11,250 nt of DNA from the NCBI GenBank assembly GCA_035690425.1, contig DASSKO010000145.1:1-11250 (forward strand). The letters run 5' to 3'. This DNA is from DASSKO01 sp035690425. GTDB taxonomy: Bacteria; Actinomycetota; Actinomycetes; Propionibacteriales; Nocardioidaceae. The notes under the pieces were generated by a model, which was not told the origin of the DNA, searched no databases, and saw nothing but the letters and a program-made list of their open reading frames with translations. Positions 1 through 6,294 of this stretch are shown in pieces (within the stretch, counting starts at the first letter, position 1; each line of letters starts with the position of its first letter). The translations under genes and the position numbers were made by a program.

Positions 1-908
1 GCGGCCGCCTCGCCGGTCCACCGCTCGGCCAGCCTCGGCATGTCGACGGTCTCTTTGGTGGGGCGGGTCTTGAGGACGGCGACCTTGCTGACCGCCGTCC
101 GCTCCGCTGAGGTCAGCGGCCGGCCGAGCTGCTGTTCGTAGCCGGCGATCGCCGGCTCGGCTTCGTCGGTGACCTGGGCGGTGCGCTTCGACCACAGCTC
201 CATGAGGTCCCTGGGGACGCCGGCGATCTCGGCCTGCCCGTCCCGCGACACAGGGGTCCAGGAGACGCCGAGCCGGGCGGTCAGCTCGTTGCGTAGCGCG
301 GCCTGGTAGAGGGTGCCGGCGGACTTCTTGTGCGCGTAGATCTCATGCCCGTCGATCGTCCGCCACCCACCATCAGCGCAGCGGACCTTGTTTACCACGA
401 GGGCGTGGCTGTGCAGCTGCGGGTCCCCGGCCCGGGACGTGCGGTGGTCGAAGACCGCGGCAGCGAACCCGTCCGTCCCGACCTGCGCGGTGCCGTCCAG
501 GCCGACCCGTGAGTAGGCGGCGTGGGCATCCAGATGGTCCAGGGCGGTGGTTACCGCGGCCCGGTGCGCCGCCAGCACCGCCGCGCCGGCCCGCTCCCCG
601 CCCAGGGCCCACAGGACGGAGACGGACTTCGGCGCGGACAGGCACAGGTCGTAGCCGGTGACCGCGTCCGCCCGCCACGCCCGCCCCAACTGATGCCCGT
701 CGCCCGGGTGCAGCGCCCGGCCGAACAGCGCCTCCAACTCCGCCTCCGCGACGACCGCACCCGGCGCCAGGCCCAGGGGTTCGAGGCCGCGGCCGTGCCA
801 GCGGCCCGGTGCCTCCCCCAGCCCGAGGAAGTACTCACACGCCCCGCGGCCGACCTGCTGGGCGTAGTAGGCCCAGGAGCCGCGGCGGATCTTCGCCGTC
901 GACAACAT
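1..908 (-). CDS. MobF/TrwC-type conjugative relaxase, N-terminal part (3' end beyond window)
   Basis: Relaxases of the TrwC (MobF) family nick one strand at oriT, stay bound to the 5' end through a tyrosine and start conjugative transfer; full-length members usually carry a C-terminal helicase. The 302 codons visible here cover the relaxase domain only, and the frame is open to the window edge. The N-terminus reads MLSTAKIRRGSWAYYAQQVG, with Tyr14/Tyr15 and Tyr26 where TrwC has its catalytic tyrosines. Residues 85-100 hold GYDLCLSAPKSVSVLW, the family's conserved strand. The metal-binding triad is His155 (FDHRTSR) plus His166 and His168 (DPQLHSHALVVNKV), with the 11 and 2 residue spacing of R388 TrwC. 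I chose the ATG at 906-908 because it begins the family-typical MLS start and follows a TATTGT hexamer by 7 nt. The tail, and hence any helicase domain, cannot be seen. Confidence 0.93.
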   Translation of the reverse strand, partial: MLSTAKIRRGSWAYYAQQVGRGACEYFLGLGEAPGRWHGRGLEPLGLAPGAVVAEAELEALFGRALHPGDGHQLGRAWRADAVTGYDLCLSAPKSVSVLWALGGERAGAAVLAAHRAAVTTALDHLDAHAAYSRVGLDGTAQVGTDGFAAAVFDHRTSRAGDPQLHSHALVVNKVRCADGGWRTIDGHEIYAHKKSAGTLYQAALRNELTARLGVSWTPVSRDGQAEIAGVPRDLMELWSKRTAQVTDEAEPAIAGYEQQLGRPLTSAERTAVSKVAVLKTRPTKETVDMPRLAERWTGEAA

Positions 909-1125
909 GGACAAAACAATACCCGCCACCAATGCACATGTCTGCCGACCGAAATAGGGGTTCGGGGCCCCCCGAGAATGGACGACTGGTAACGGGAGGA
1001 ATGGCGGGCAGGAACGGACAGGAACGGTTAGTGACGGTGAATAGGAGCGAGTTGGAAAGGGCGAGCAGAATGGGACCGGCTGCAATCAGCTGACCCCAGG
1101 GTCCCCGGCGTGTCGGCAAGGTCGG
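909..1125. other. Intergenic region with short repeats, candidate oriT
   Basis: This gap sits directly upstream of the relaxase, where MobF systems often keep their transfer origin. It is richer in A and T than the flanking genes. It contains a perfect TCGGGG-CC-CCCCGA inverted repeat (962-975), a tandem 10-bp direct repeat built on CAGGAACGG (1009-1017 and 1019-1027), and a GACCC-CA-GGGTC palindrome (1092-1103). No nic sequence can be assigned by eye. The repeats could instead be operators or a terminator for the gene at 1126-1434. Confidence 0.3.
916..944 (-). promoter_or_regulatory. Predicted promoter of the relaxase gene, leaderless
   Basis: On the minus strand a -35-like CAGACA (939-944) is followed after 17 nt by TATTGT (916-921), and the relaxase ATG begins 7 nt further on. 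Transcription would therefore start at or next to the ATG. No Shine-Dalgarno lies in the usual window. This is inference from spacing and hexamer match only. Confidence 0.45.
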
Positions 1126-1434
1126 TCAGCGGCCGGCACGGACCTGCGCGAGCCAGCCGGCCGCCTCCAGCAGGTCCGCTGGCGTCGGCACCCGGCCCGC
1201 CTCCGGGTCCACCCCCAGCGCGGTGCTCACCCGATGCTCGGTCACCGGGCCGGCAAGGCCCGGGCCGACGATCACATGGTCGACCTGCAGGTAGTAGCCG
1301 CCGGCCGCGGCCAGCCGCACCAGCACGTCCGCGTCGCGTTCACGCATCGCCCGCTCGTAGCTGGCGAACCGGCCCAGCAGCCGCCCCGGACAGGTCATCA
1401 ACGGCCCGGTCGCCCGGTACAGGGCGTAGGCCAC
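1126..1434 (-). CDS. Small conserved-looking protein of unknown function, upstream of relaxase
   Basis: A 102-residue protein that I do not recognise. It starts at GTG (1432-1434), preceded by GGGAGGTG with 6 nt between GGAGG and the start, a good ribosome binding site that decides the start. The sequence is soluble-looking, with no membrane segment or signal peptide. Its N-terminal half is basic and arginine-rich (RLLGRFASYERAMRERDADV, residues 18-37). The centre predicts beta strands (YYLQVDHVIVGPG), followed by an acidic linker and a C-terminal helix (LLEAAGWLAQV). It is transcribed in the same direction as the relaxase, 217 nt upstream of it, so a mobilization accessory or other element-borne role is possible but only inferred from position. 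Codon bias and ribosome binding site make it a real gene more likely than the overlapping frames on either strand. Confidence 0.68.
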   Translation of the reverse strand: MAYALYRATGPLMTCPGRLLGRFASYERAMRERDADVLVRLAAAGGYYLQVDHVIVGPGLAGPVTEHRVSTALGVDPEAGRVPTPADLLEAAGWLAQVRAGR

Positions 1435-1542
1435 GGCGCACCTCCCACGCCCACAGTCGCCCGCAGCCCGCCGCTGACATCGGCCGCGGCCAACCTGTGG
1501 ACCCAGCCCACCGGCCCCCTCGCACCGCGGGATTGCCGCCAG

Positions 1543-1578
1543 GAGTACGCCGCCGAGTACGCCCCGGAGTACGCCCAG
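1543..1578. repeat. Three tandem 12-bp repeats with GAGTACGCC core
   Basis: GAGTACGCC occurs at 1543-1551, 1555-1563 and 1567-1575, exactly 12 bp apart, with only the last three bases of each unit varying. The unit is too regular to be general GC-rich noise, and because it is a multiple of three it gives EYA-type tripeptides on one strand and AYS on the other. No credible gene spans it, so iteron-like protein binding sites are one reading; a remnant of coding repeats is another. Confidence 0.6.
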
Positions 1579-1808
1579 CCCGATCGGGCCGGGCGAGACT
1601 CCGCCCGCAGGCGACGGCGGAGGACGGTCCGGAGCACGCCCCCATGATCGCCTCGGGTCATGTCCATCACTCCGGCGTCGGCGACCCGGCCCGTAGCAGC
1701 CCGACCCGGCCCGTCAGCCGCCCGGCCGGCGACCCCGCCGCCGCCCACGGAGCCCGACCGCGAGATTCGAAACACCCCGTTTGACCTGCGGTGGGGATGG
1801 TTCCGGGG

Positions 1809-1888
1809 ACGCCCTCCCGCTACCACTGTCGGTCATGGCGACGTTCCTGGATACGTCCTCCCGCTACCACGGTCAGTCATGGCGACGT
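1809..1888. repeat. Two 36-bp direct repeats, 44-bp period
   Basis: Copies at 1809-1844 and 1853-1888 match at 33 of 36 positions and are separated by 8 bp. Shared blocks include CCTCCCGCTACCAC and GTCATGGCGACGT. The 44-bp spacing is about four helical turns, so proteins bound to both would lie on the same DNA face. They lie 250-330 bp upstream of xis in non-coding DNA. Confidence 0.8.
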
Positions 1889-2137
1889 CGATGACGACGG
1901 ACGGCCGGACCGCGACAGGTGCCGGCCGCGACCGGCCCGTCTCTGTGGCGCTGTCCCCGCGTGCGCCGCCCGCGCGGCTGCCAAGGGCCTGAACCCCACC
2001 ACGCGGATACAGCCCGCCCGCTCTGCCGCCAACCGGCAAGGCACGACCAGGCCATCGGCACGTCGCCGGCAAGGTCGCCGGCAAGGACCGACCCGAGGAT
2101 CTGCCACCGCAAGCCCATTCCGAGAGGGACGATCACG

Positions 2138-2446
2138 ATGACCATCCACGAGCACCAAAACGTGACACCCGCTGTTGGCCAGGCCGCCACCGACAACTCG
2201 AGCCGGATGCTTCAGGGCATCGGCACCGGCGGCGTGCGGCGCATCGACCCGCGAAGCAGATCACCGCAGCTGTTCACCGTCGAGCAGGCCGCGGACCGGC
2301 TCAACACCACCGTCCGGTTCGTCCGCCGGCTCATCGCCGAACGGCGCATCCCCTTCACCAAGCTCGGTCGGCATGTGCGGATCGACGCCGCTGACCTCGA
2401 CGCCTTCATTGCGGCTGGCAGGGTCAACGTCCGCCCGGGCGCTTAG
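2138..2446 (+). CDS. xis: Excisionase-type helix-turn-helix DNA-binding protein (Xis)
   Basis: This 102-residue protein carries a MerR-like winged helix-turn-helix of the excisionase family (HTH_17 type). The domain runs from about residue 45 (LFTVEQAADRLNTTVRFVRR) through the recognition helix and the wing IPFTKLGRHVRID to LDAFIAAG near residue 94. Such proteins bind and bend att DNA and steer a tyrosine integrase toward excision; some act as transcriptional regulators. The N-terminal 44 residues are a poorly conserved, probably flexible tail. I start it at the ATG at 2138, which follows GAGAGGGA by 8 nt; the open frame runs further upstream, but that stretch translates to low-complexity sequence. 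It lies on the strand of the integrase, with a toxin-antitoxin pair between them. Excisionase is the best reading given the nearby integrase, though the fold alone does not separate Xis from a regulator. Confidence 0.85.
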   Translation: MTIHEHQNVTPAVGQAATDNSSRMLQGIGTGGVRRIDPRSRSPQLFTVEQAADRLNTTVRFVRRLIAERRIPFTKLGRHVRIDAADLDAFIAAGRVNVRPGA

Positions 2447-2623
2447 GTGCGGGTCGCCAATACGATGGGCCACCTACTGACTCTGGCGGAAGGTGGGAAT
2501 GTGCCGCCCGGATCGATGTGCGCGCGCCACGAAACAGAAGAAAGAGCCATCGTGCTTTCGCGAGATCTGGAAAAAGCTTTTCACGGATATCGTCAGCCGC
2601 TCAATGGGAGATATTCAAGGGAG

Positions 2624-2652
2624 TTCACAAAGCAGGCGCGGGTCGCTATGAT
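2624..2652 (+). promoter_or_regulatory. Strong sigma70-type promoter of the toxin-antitoxin operon
   Basis: TTCACA (2624-2629) and TATGAT (2647-2652) are separated by exactly 17 nt and match the consensus at five of six positions each. The expected transcription start falls at about 2659-2660, on the A of the antitoxin ATG, implying a leaderless message. It lies in a patch clearly poorer in G+C (about 2525-2660) than the rest of the window, which also holds the palindrome AAAAGCTTTT at 2572-2581, a possible operator for TA autoregulation. Confidence 0.7.
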
Positions 2653-2659
2653 GCGCAAT

Positions 2660-2902
2660 ATGAGTAGCGGCCAAGAGTGGGATCTCACCGTCCCCGACGA
2701 TGATGCTGCGCTGCTCGCCGAGCTGCACCGTCGCGGTGTGCGGCCGGGACAGCGGCTGCACGTCGTCGTCAGCGAGTCCGACGACGACGCTCGGCCGCGA
2801 CACACGGGCGCCCCCGCGTTCTTCGCGAGTTTTGCGGGACCGCGCGATCTTGCCGAGCGGTCCAGCGAGATCCTGGCGGCCGAGTTCCCCGGCGACAGGT
2901 GA
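2660..2902 (+). CDS. Antitoxin of a VapBC-type pair
   Basis: An 80-residue acidic protein directly upstream of a PIN-domain toxin. The first 38 residues (WDLTVPDDDAALLAELHRRG and then QRLHVVV) predict a strand-helix-strand unit suited to dimerisation and operator binding. Residues 39-52 form a charged linker, and the tail from FFASFAG to the end resembles the toxin-wrapping segment of small antitoxins. I could not place it in a named antitoxin family, so the role rests mainly on position. The frame is open back to 2447, but the start at 2660 is preferred because the promoter puts the transcript start there; ATGs at 2648 and 2651 lie on or in the -10 box. The stop overlaps the toxin start in GTGA, so the two are translationally coupled and antitoxin is made first. 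Confidence 0.75.
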   Translation: MSSGQEWDLTVPDDDAALLAELHRRGVRPGQRLHVVVSESDDDARPRHTGAPAFFASFAGPRDLAERSSEILAAEFPGDR

Positions 2903-3312
2903 TCATTCTCGACACCGGTCCAATCGTCGCCGCGGCGAACCGCAACGACACGCACCACGAGCGATGCGCGGCGCTGCTCCTCGATGTGGAGCCACCGCGA
3001 CTGGTGCCCGGGCCAGTCATCGCCGAGGTGTGTTACCTGCTGGCCCGTGACGCCGGAACGGCAGTGGAGGCGGCCTTCCTGCGATCGTTCGACGAACGCT
3101 TTTTGCGGCCTGTCGACCTGACCAGCGGCGACCTGGCTCGCGCCGCCGAACTCGTAGAGCAGTACGCCGACTTGCCGCTGGGCGGCACGGACGCTTGCGT
3201 CGTCGCGCTGGCCGAGCGGCTCAACGTCGCCGAGGTCGCCACCATCGACCGGCGTGACTTCTCGGTCGTCCGGCCGCGTCACGTCCCCGCACTGACACTG
3301 CTGCCCGAGTAG
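2899..3312 (+). CDS. vapC: PIN-domain ribonuclease toxin (VapC family)
   Basis: This 137-residue protein is a single PIN domain, a metal-dependent endoribonuclease fold used by VapC toxins to cut tRNA or rRNA until the partner antitoxin blocks it. The acidic site is complete: Asp5 in MIILDTGPIV, Glu43 in VIAEVCYLL, Asp98 in GGTDACVV and Asp117 in ATIDRRDF. The length matches the family. It starts at GTG (2899-2901), overlapping the antitoxin stop by 4 nt, with no ribosome binding site of its own, as expected for a coupled pair. All active-site residues are kept, so it should be active when freed. Within this element it probably works as an addiction module. The RNA target cannot be read from sequence. 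Confidence 0.92.
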   Translation: MIILDTGPIVAAANRNDTHHERCAALLLDVEPPRLVPGPVIAEVCYLLARDAGTAVEAAFLRSFDERFLRPVDLTSGDLARAAELVEQYADLPLGGTDACVVALAERLNVAEVATIDRRDFSVVRPRHVPALTLLPE

Positions 3313-3407
3313 GGCGCGGCGGTTTCGGGTTATCCCCACCCCGCGGCGAAGCGGTTCCGCTGCCCTCCGTGGCCGGTTACCGTTGAGCTGGCTACCTGGA
3401 GGCTGAC

Positions 3408-4565
3408 ATGACCAGTCGCCGTCGCTTCGGCCGTCTCCGCAAGCTGCCGTCCGGGCGGTGGCAGGCCCGCTATCCCGGCCCGGACGGCTTGCTGCGAACG
3501 GCACCGGACACGTTCGCCACCAAGACCGACGCCGACCGGTTCCTCGCCGGTGTCGATACCGACATGGCCCGCGGCGTCTGGCTCGACGGCCGCACCGCGT
3601 CGGCCACGTTGCGCGCGTACGCCGAAGGGTGGCTCAAGCAACGCACCGTCAAGGGCCGCCCCCTCGCGCCTCGGACGGTCGACACCTACCGGCAGAGCCT
3701 CGATGCGTGGATCCTTCCGTCGTTGGGTGGGTTATCCCTCGACAAGATCACGCCGTCGATCGTGCGGTCCTGGCACGCGGACGTGGCGGCCAAGACGGGG
3801 CGGACCGCCACGCGCAAGGCATACGCACTCCTGCACGCGATCCTCGCGACCGCGGTCGACGACGAGGCACTGCACCGCAACCCGTGCCGCATCGCCGGCG
3901 CCGGACTGGCATCCAGCCCCGAACGGCCACTGCTGGAAATCGAGCAGGTCGAGACGCTCATCGCCGCGATGCCCGAGCGGCTACAGGTGCCGTGCATCGT
4001 CATGTTCTGGGCGCAACTGCGGTTGGGCGAGGTACTCGCCGTCGAACATCGCGACTTCGACCGGAAGGCGGCGACGCTCAGGGTTGAGCGCCAGGTGGTC
4101 GAGGTCGACGGCATCGGACCCGTCGTCACCGAGCCCAAGGCCGGCAGCCGGCGCACCGTCCACCTCCCGGTGCAGGCGCTCGACGCGTTGACCAAACACG
4201 TTGACCGCGCCGGGCCTGCACTGCCGACGGCTCGGCTGTTCACCCGGCCGGACGGCTCCGAGCTGCGGGCCCATCACCTGCAGGGGCCGTGGCAGACGGC
4301 CCGCACCAAGGCCGGCTTCCCCGATGTCCACCTCCACGACCTGCGCCACGCCGGGCTGACCCTCACCGCGCAGGCCGGCGCCACCCTTGCCGAGGTCATG
4401 CGCCGCGCCGGACACGTCACCTCGCGCGCCGCGATGATCTACCAACATGCGGCCGAACGGCGCGACGCGGAGGTCGCGAAGAAGCTCTCGAAGATGGCCA
4501 CGGTGCGCAAGATCTCCAACCGAAGGGGCACGCGGGGGGCACGCGGAGATCAACAAGCCCGATGA
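3408..4565 (+). CDS. int: Tyrosine site-specific recombinase (integrase)
   Basis: A 385-residue phage/ICE-type integrase that would recombine the element with the adjacent tRNA-Ser. Residues 1-60 form an AP2-like arm-binding domain (GRWQARYPGPDG). Residues about 65-155 form the SAM-like core-binding domain, ending with LHRNPC. The catalytic domain follows with all key residues: Arg205 (QLRLGEVL), Lys244 (EPKAGSRR), His310 and Arg313 (HLHDLRHAG), His336 (RAGHVTS) and the nucleophile Tyr345 (MIYQHA). The C-terminus ends in a basic tail. Start at 3408 is fixed by GGAGG 5 nt upstream. A weak promoter (TTCCGC-17-TACCGT, -10 at 3378-3383) can be seen in the 95-nt gap after vapC. It reads toward the tRNA gene and ends 47 nt short of it, the usual xis-int-att geometry of actinobacterial elements. 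It appears intact. Confidence 0.97.
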   Translation: MTSRRRFGRLRKLPSGRWQARYPGPDGLLRTAPDTFATKTDADRFLAGVDTDMARGVWLDGRTASATLRAYAEGWLKQRTVKGRPLAPRTVDTYRQSLDAWILPSLGGLSLDKITPSIVRSWHADVAAKTGRTATRKAYALLHAILATAVDDEALHRNPCRIAGAGLASSPERPLLEIEQVETLIAAMPERLQVPCIVMFWAQLRLGEVLAVEHRDFDRKAATLRVERQVVEVDGIGPVVTEPKAGSRRTVHLPVQALDALTKHVDRAGPALPTARLFTRPDGSELRAHHLQGPWQTARTKAGFPDVHLHDLRHAGLTLTAQAGATLAEVMRRAGHVTSRAAMIYQHAAERRDAEVAKKLSKMATVRKISNRRGTRGARGDQQAR

Positions 4566-4583
4566 CCTTCGCGCCAGCGAGAC

Positions 4584-4606
4584 CCTGCAGAGTGCAAACC
4601 CGCAGG
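4584..4606. other. Short inverted repeat between integrase and tRNA-Ser
   Basis: CCTGC (4584-4588) and GCAGG (4602-4606) can pair across 13 nt. The site lies between the convergent integrase and tRNA genes, inside the presumed attachment region. It may be a weak terminator or an integrase core-binding pair; there is no T-run to favour the former. Confidence 0.3.
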
Positions 4607-4612
4607 TCAGAG

Positions 4613-4640
4613 CGGAGGGCGTGGGATTCGAACCCACGAT
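4613..4640. other. Predicted attachment site (att) overlapping the tRNA-Ser 3' end
   Basis: The T arm and acceptor 3' strand of tRNA-Ser are the usual core for tRNA-targeting integrases, and the integrase gene ends just outside it. No second copy of this sequence occurs elsewhere in the window, so the partner site would lie left of position 1. The exact core length is inferred. Confidence 0.5.
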
Positions 4641-4701
4641 GACGCTTCCGCGCCATAGCGGTTTTCAAGACCGCCGCACTAGGCCTCTATGCGAGCCCTC
4701 C
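4613..4701 (-). tRNA. tRNA-Ser, anticodon UGA
   Basis: On the minus strand the sequence folds into a class II tRNA of 89 nt. The acceptor stem GGAGGGC pairs perfectly with GCCCTCC, followed by discriminator G; CCA is not encoded. The D stem is GCA/TGC. The anticodon stem GCGGT/ACCGC encloses CTTGAAA, giving anticodon TGA at 4665-4667. The long variable arm (GGCGC, loop GGAA, GCGTC) identifies serine. The T arm is GTGGG-TTCGAAT-CCCAC. Its 3' end faces the integrase, so the element lies downstream of an intact tRNA gene, as when integration restores the 3' half. Confidence 0.97.
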
Positions 4702-4801
4702 GCGTGCCAGTTTGCCCGATGGTCGTGCGCGCGCACCGACCCGACGCCCGTCACCAGTGGGCGTGAATCGCGCCTGTGTCCCCCGGGTTCTGCTTCAGGT
4801 T

Positions 4802-4819
4802 CCTCGGTCGCTCCCGAGG
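4802..4819. terminator. Small hairpin downstream of the HNH gene
   Basis: CCTCGG (4802-4807) pairs with CCGAGG (4814-4819) around a 6-nt loop, 22 nt beyond the stop of the leftward HNH gene and about 100 nt before the tRNA. GC-rich hairpins without a T-run are common actinobacterial terminators, but the stem is short. Confidence 0.35.
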
Positions 4820-4840
4820 GCCGATGATCACGAGACCTGC

Positions 4841-6049
4841 TCATTCGCGCTGCGGGGGGTCGCGCCAGCGCCTGCCGCGGGGGTCGGTCCACTCGACGGT
4901 GCCGTCGGGCAGTCGTTGATAGGTCCAGCGGGTGTGGGTCTTGAGCCGATGGTGCCGCCGGCACAGCGCGTGCAGGTTGTGCCTAGCAGTGGGTCCGCCG
5001 TCGCCGTGCGGGACGCAGTGGTCGAGGTCGGTGCGGGTGGCGGGGGTCGTGCAGCCGGGGAAGCGGCATCGGCCGTCGCGGGCCTGCACGTAGGCGCGCA
5101 ACCGCTCCGAGGGCCGGTAACGCTCGCGGCCGAGGTCGAGCAGCTCTCCGGACAGGGGGTCGGTGATCCAGCGTTGCCAGTCGCCGTCCTGGGCGAGGGC
5201 CCGGCCGATCGCCGGCGGGAGGGGCCCGTAGCCGGGCAGGTCGACCGGGTTGTCGGCCAGGCCGAGGGCGGTGGCCAGGTCGATGCGCACCGCCACCGCG
5301 ACCCGACCCGCGCCCACTGCGTCGGGTGCCTGGGCGCCGCCGGTGACCAGCGCGACCAGCGCATCGGCGCGGCGCTGGTCCAGCGAGCGGTCGTCCCCGT
5401 CGCTGTCGCCGCCGTCGACCGGGTCGCGTCCCCACTTCTCCGCGAGGGCGGTCAGCGCCTGCCAGACAGCGGTCCCGTGTTCGGCCGGCAGCCGGGCGAG
5501 CAGCACGCTCATCCCGTCGGGTTCGGCCCACTGCTGCACCGCCCGGTCGGCCCGGGCCCGCTCCCGCCGGTCGGCCGCGCCTTGGGGGTCGGCCGCGATG
5601 ACCGCCTTGCGGACCAGGGTGCGGAACCGGCCCGGGGTCAGCTCGGGCGCCCGGTCGAGCGTCTGCTTCGCGACCAGCCGGGCCGTGTCGTCGTCGACCG
5701 CCGCGGTCTCCTCCACCAGCGCGACGGCCTGGATCGGCGCGAGCTGCCCCGCCAGCATGGCGTCGCGGGCGGCGATCAGCCGGCCGTCCAACGCCCGGGC
5801 GTGCGTGATGCGCCGGTGCGCCGCCATCGGGGAGATGGTCAGCACCACAGCGATGTCTTCCCGCGCCCAGTCCTCATCCCACAGCGGCTCGTCGGCCTGC
5901 GGCACCGCCGCCGCCGCGGCCAGCCACAGCGCCTTCACCGCCTCCAACCAGGCCGACGCCCGCTCGAGTGCGGCCAGCCCGTCGAGCCGATCCGATAGGG
6001 ACAGCTCCCACGGATCGACGCCGCACACCCCGGCCAGCACCTCCAACAT
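4841..6049 (-). CDS. DUF222 / 13E12-type HNH endonuclease-like protein
   Basis: A 402-residue protein with the actinobacterial DUF222 region (about residues 15-310, largely helical, rich in Ala and Arg) followed by a C-terminal HNH nuclease domain. The HNH part keeps CRFPGC (Cys328, Cys333), DLDH (341-344), Asn358 in ARHNLH and CRRHH (363-367), so the metal site looks complete. It ends in the usual tryptophan-rich tail (WTYQRLPDGTVEW). Genomes of this phylum carry many such genes, some as the 13E12 repeat family of mycobacteria; their biological role is unknown. I start it at the ATG at 6047-6049, which gives a family-typical N-terminus (MLEVLAGVCG) and has TAATGT 7 nt upstream; the open frame extends further only as antisense to neighbouring genes. 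The 245 nt upstream hold no gene I can support. Confidence 0.9.
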   Translation of the reverse strand: MLEVLAGVCGVDPWELSLSDRLDGLAALERASAWLEAVKALWLAAAAAVPQADEPLWDEDWAREDIAVVLTISPMAAHRRITHARALDGRLIAARDAMLAGQLAPIQAVALVEETAAVDDDTARLVAKQTLDRAPELTPGRFRTLVRKAVIAADPQGAADRRERARADRAVQQWAEPDGMSVLLARLPAEHGTAVWQALTALAEKWGRDPVDGGDSDGDDRSLDQRRADALVALVTGGAQAPDAVGAGRVAVAVRIDLATALGLADNPVDLPGYGPLPPAIGRALAQDGDWQRWITDPLSGELLDLGRERYRPSERLRAYVQARDGRCRFPGCTTPATRTDLDHCVPHGDGGPTARHNLHALCRRHHRLKTHTRWTYQRLPDGTVEWTDPRGRRWRDPPQRE

Positions 6050-6294
6050 GACACCGACATTACGCGCCGGCACCGACAATTCCGACCCCACGACGGCAGA
6101 CAGTGGACGGTCGAAATCCCTTGTGCGGCAGGAGATTTCGCGTCGGATCCCGGCCAGCTGCTGTGGATATCCAAGGTGCGCGCAAAGCGCAGTAGCGAGT
6201 GATTTCCGCGCCGCTTTACGGCGGCAGCCCACGGGCGGCAGCACCCATATTCCGGAGCGACCGGTCAGACCGCCTGCCGACCGAGCCCGCAGCT

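Larger units (their letters stand above)
1435..2137. other. 700-bp non-coding divergent region between the transfer and integration modules
   Basis: No convincing gene lies here. The open frames on both strands have no ribosome binding site, give low-complexity Pro/Arg/Ala translations and overlap one another. The stretch separates a leftward pair (small protein, relaxase) from the rightward xis gene, so it should hold promoters for both directions. It also contains a triple 12-bp tandem repeat (1543-1578) and a pair of 36-bp direct repeats (1809-1888), described separately. Such a region could serve as control region, replication origin or excision arm sites; the sequence alone does not decide. 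Confidence 0.5.

Noticed and set aside
1110..1826. Overlapping Pro/Arg-rich frames on both strands
   Set aside because: No ribosome binding sites, mutual overlap, low complexity, and conflict with the better-supported gene at 1126-1434.
1809..1888. Two 36-bp repeats as a minimal CRISPR array
   Set aside because: The gap between copies is only 8 bp, too short for a spacer; there is no third copy and no cas gene.
1919..2137. N-terminal extension of the excisionase frame
   Set aside because: No ribosome binding site and a low-complexity translation; the ATG at 2138 has GAGAGGGA upstream.
2447..2659. N-terminal extension of the antitoxin to 2447
   Set aside because: It would run through the strong promoter and a low-GC patch with no homology-like pattern; the ATG at 2660 matches the predicted transcript start.
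4447..4827. Plus-strand frames containing VGFEPT or AWDSNPR across the tRNA
   Set aside because: These peptides are the well-known translation artefact of antisense tRNA-Ser sequence, not a protein.
4712..5998. 428-codon plus-strand frame antisense to the HNH gene
   Set aside because: The opposite strand encodes clear DUF222 and HNH motifs; the plus-strand translation is a Gly/Pro/Arg shadow.
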